Source of the DNA: Prevotella sp. UBA746
GTDB taxonomy: Bacteria; Bacteroidota; Bacteroidia; Bacteroidales; Bacteroidaceae
NCBI GenBank assembly: GCA_002298545.1
Contig: DBKQ01000070.1
Span: 17,693 to 24,958, forward strand
Length of the DNA stretch: 7,266 bases
Direction of reading: 5' to 3'
The notes below the pieces were generated by a model. The model was not told the origin of the DNA. It worked only from the letters and a program-made list of their open reading frames with translations, and ran no database searches. Shown piece after piece: positions 6,194 to 7,266 of this stretch. The first letter of the stretch is position 1. The number at the start of each line of letters is the position of its first letter. Both the position numbers and the translations under genes were made by a program.

Positions 6194-7266
6194 CTATTTG
6201 TATATAAGAGTAGTAAGCTGTCCTGATGCCATAATATCCTGTGCCACGAGCTGTATATCTTCAGCCGTAATCTGGTCGATGTCGTCCATGAGTTTCACGA
6301 TATCCTTCTGCCAGCCGTAATGCAAGAAAGTCTTTCCGAAATCGAGGGCAAAGCTCTCCCTGTTGTCGCACGCCACCCCAATCTGTCCTTTAATCTGGCG
6401 CTTTGCAGCCTTCAGCTGAGAGTCCGACAGCGGTTTTTCTATAACCTTGTCGAGTTCTCGCCTTACGAGTTTAAGACACTTATCTACGTCTTCCGGATCG
6501 CAGCCGAAATACACACACCACAGTCCGGTATCCGAATAGCACACCATCGTACTCTCTACCGTATATACCAAAGCATGTCGTTCTCTCAGCGAGAGGTTAA
6601 GACGGGCATTCATCCCCGGTCCGCCCAGGATATTATTCAGGAGATATAGCGGCATGCGCCTTTTGTCGTGCACGCTATAGGCACGGTTACCAATCATCAC
6701 ATGTGCCTGATGGGTTCCTTTTTCGGTTATAAACAGTCTGGATTCATATTCCGGCAAACTTATCTTCGGAGCAATATCTACAAGTGGTTTTGCCGTCGGG
6801 AATGTCGCCGTAGCCTTCTGCAACAGTTTCACCACCCTACCGAAGTCAACATCGCCACTCACGAAGAATACTGCATTTTCCGGTTTATAGAAATGGCGGG
6901 TAAACCTCAAGGCATCATCTGTGGTAAAACTTCTCAGCAACTTCTCGCATCCCAGGATATTGTGTCCGAGTGGATGCCCCTCGAATATCGCATTTTCGAA
7001 TTCATCATAGATAAGTTCTGCGGGAGAATCGTTATAACTCTCTATCTCGTCGCAAATCACTTCCACTTCCTTGTTTATCTCATTCTGCGGATAAACGCTG
7101 TTGAATACTATATCCGAAAGCAGATCTACCGCCTTTGGGAAATAATCCTTCAATATAGCCGCATAGAATACAGTCTCTTCCTTATTAGTATAAGCGTTTA
7201 GTTCTCCGCCAACACTCTCCAGACAGTTCAGCACCTTAATTGCCGAGCGCCTATTGGTACCTTTGA
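6194..7266 (-). CDS. M16 family zinc metallopeptidase (5' end outside window)
   Basis: A processing-type (M16B, about 400-residue single-unit) peptidase. The frame is open to the right edge: ten codons, KGTNRRSAIK, precede the GTG at 7234, so that GTG is an internal Val, not the start. The visible beginning matches the segment right after the HxxEH zinc motif ('EHMLFKGT'), so the motif itself should lie only a few codons outside. The third zinc ligand should be a Glu in 'EVEVICDEIESYNDSP', probably the one at codon 7046-7048 by its spacing from the expected HxxEH. The C-terminal M16 domain is complete: 'HQAHVMIGNRAY', 'LLNNILGGPGMNARLNLSLRE' and 'LVYTVES', which carry the family's Arg and Tyr. 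The protein ends normally at TAG (6194-6196). Membership in one transcript with the acyltransferases is unclear. Whether the HxxEH is intact cannot be seen. Confidence 0.92.
   Translation of the reverse strand, partial: KGTNRRSAIKVLNCLESVGGELNAYTNKEETVFYAAILKDYFPKAVDLLSDIVFNSVYPQNEINKEVEVICDEIESYNDSPAELIYDEFENAIFEGHPLGHNILGCEKLLRSFTTDDALRFTRHFYKPENAVFFVSGDVDFGRVVKLLQKATATFPTAKPLVDIAPKISLPEYESRLFITEKGTHQAHVMIGNRAYSVHDKRRMPLYLLNNILGGPGMNARLNLSLRERHALVYTVESTMVCYSDTGLWCVYFGCDPEDVDKCLKLVRRELDKVIEKPLSDSQLKAAKRQIKGQIGVACDNRESFALDFGKTFLHYGWQKDIVKLMDDIDQITAEDIQLVAQDIMASGQLTTLIYK

Noticed and set aside
6668..7201. Plus-strand frames opposite the M16 gene (also 6320-6649)
   Set aside because: Antisense shadows of a well-supported peptidase gene, with no family resemblance.
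7232..7234. GTG as the start of the M16 peptidase
   Set aside because: The frame continues upstream to the window edge with KGTNRRSAIK, which matches the conserved segment just after HxxEH. The gene is cut by the window, not started here.

Overview
The window looks like chromosome from a gut- or oral-type Bacteroidales bacterium, most likely Prevotella or a close relative. The evidence is a Bacteroidetes-style promoter -7 element (TAnnTTTG), little Shine-Dalgarno signal, lipoproteins with acidic residues after the lipidated cysteine, and gene families typical of the phylum: a glycine-lipid acyltransferase pair, a C11 clostripain lipoprotein, a membrane-anchored TPR/HTH regulator and a DUF3244-like small secreted protein. 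The species call is inference. Every supported gene is on the minus strand, so transcription runs from high to low coordinates.

Right part (about 3977-7266), housekeeping-like: a 5'-truncated M16 metallopeptidase is followed by two acyltransferase genes. These are a PlsC-like O-acyltransferase (GlsA type) and a GNAT/OlsB-like N-acyltransferase (GlsB type). Together they are expected to make the acylated glycine lipids of Bacteroidales membranes. A stem-loop with a U-rich tail at 3927-3954 closes this unit.

Left part (1-3891), accessory-like: a surface-type lipoprotein clostripain protease lies 4 nt upstream of a 566-residue regulator with two membrane segments, TPRs and a LuxR-like C-terminal HTH. 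After a 140-nt intergenic region come a small exported DUF3244-like protein and a lipoprotein with a striking glycine-rich segment that runs off the left edge. The 140-nt region carries a good -7 box and, just upstream, two 26-bp direct repeats with one mismatch at a 41-bp period. Their 15-nt spacer is a G7-T-A7 double homopolymer. This is a plausible operator for the adjacent regulator.

Model (inference): protease and regulator form one transcript. The regulator senses something in the periplasm through its TPRs, binds the repeats from the membrane and switches on the small protein plus the glycine-rich lipoprotein. The regulator gene is itself a base-composition mosaic (about 45% GC in the first third, about 30% in the rest), which suggests that its sensor/HTH part was exchanged. 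I saw no RNA genes, CRISPR array, insertion sequence or phage gene.
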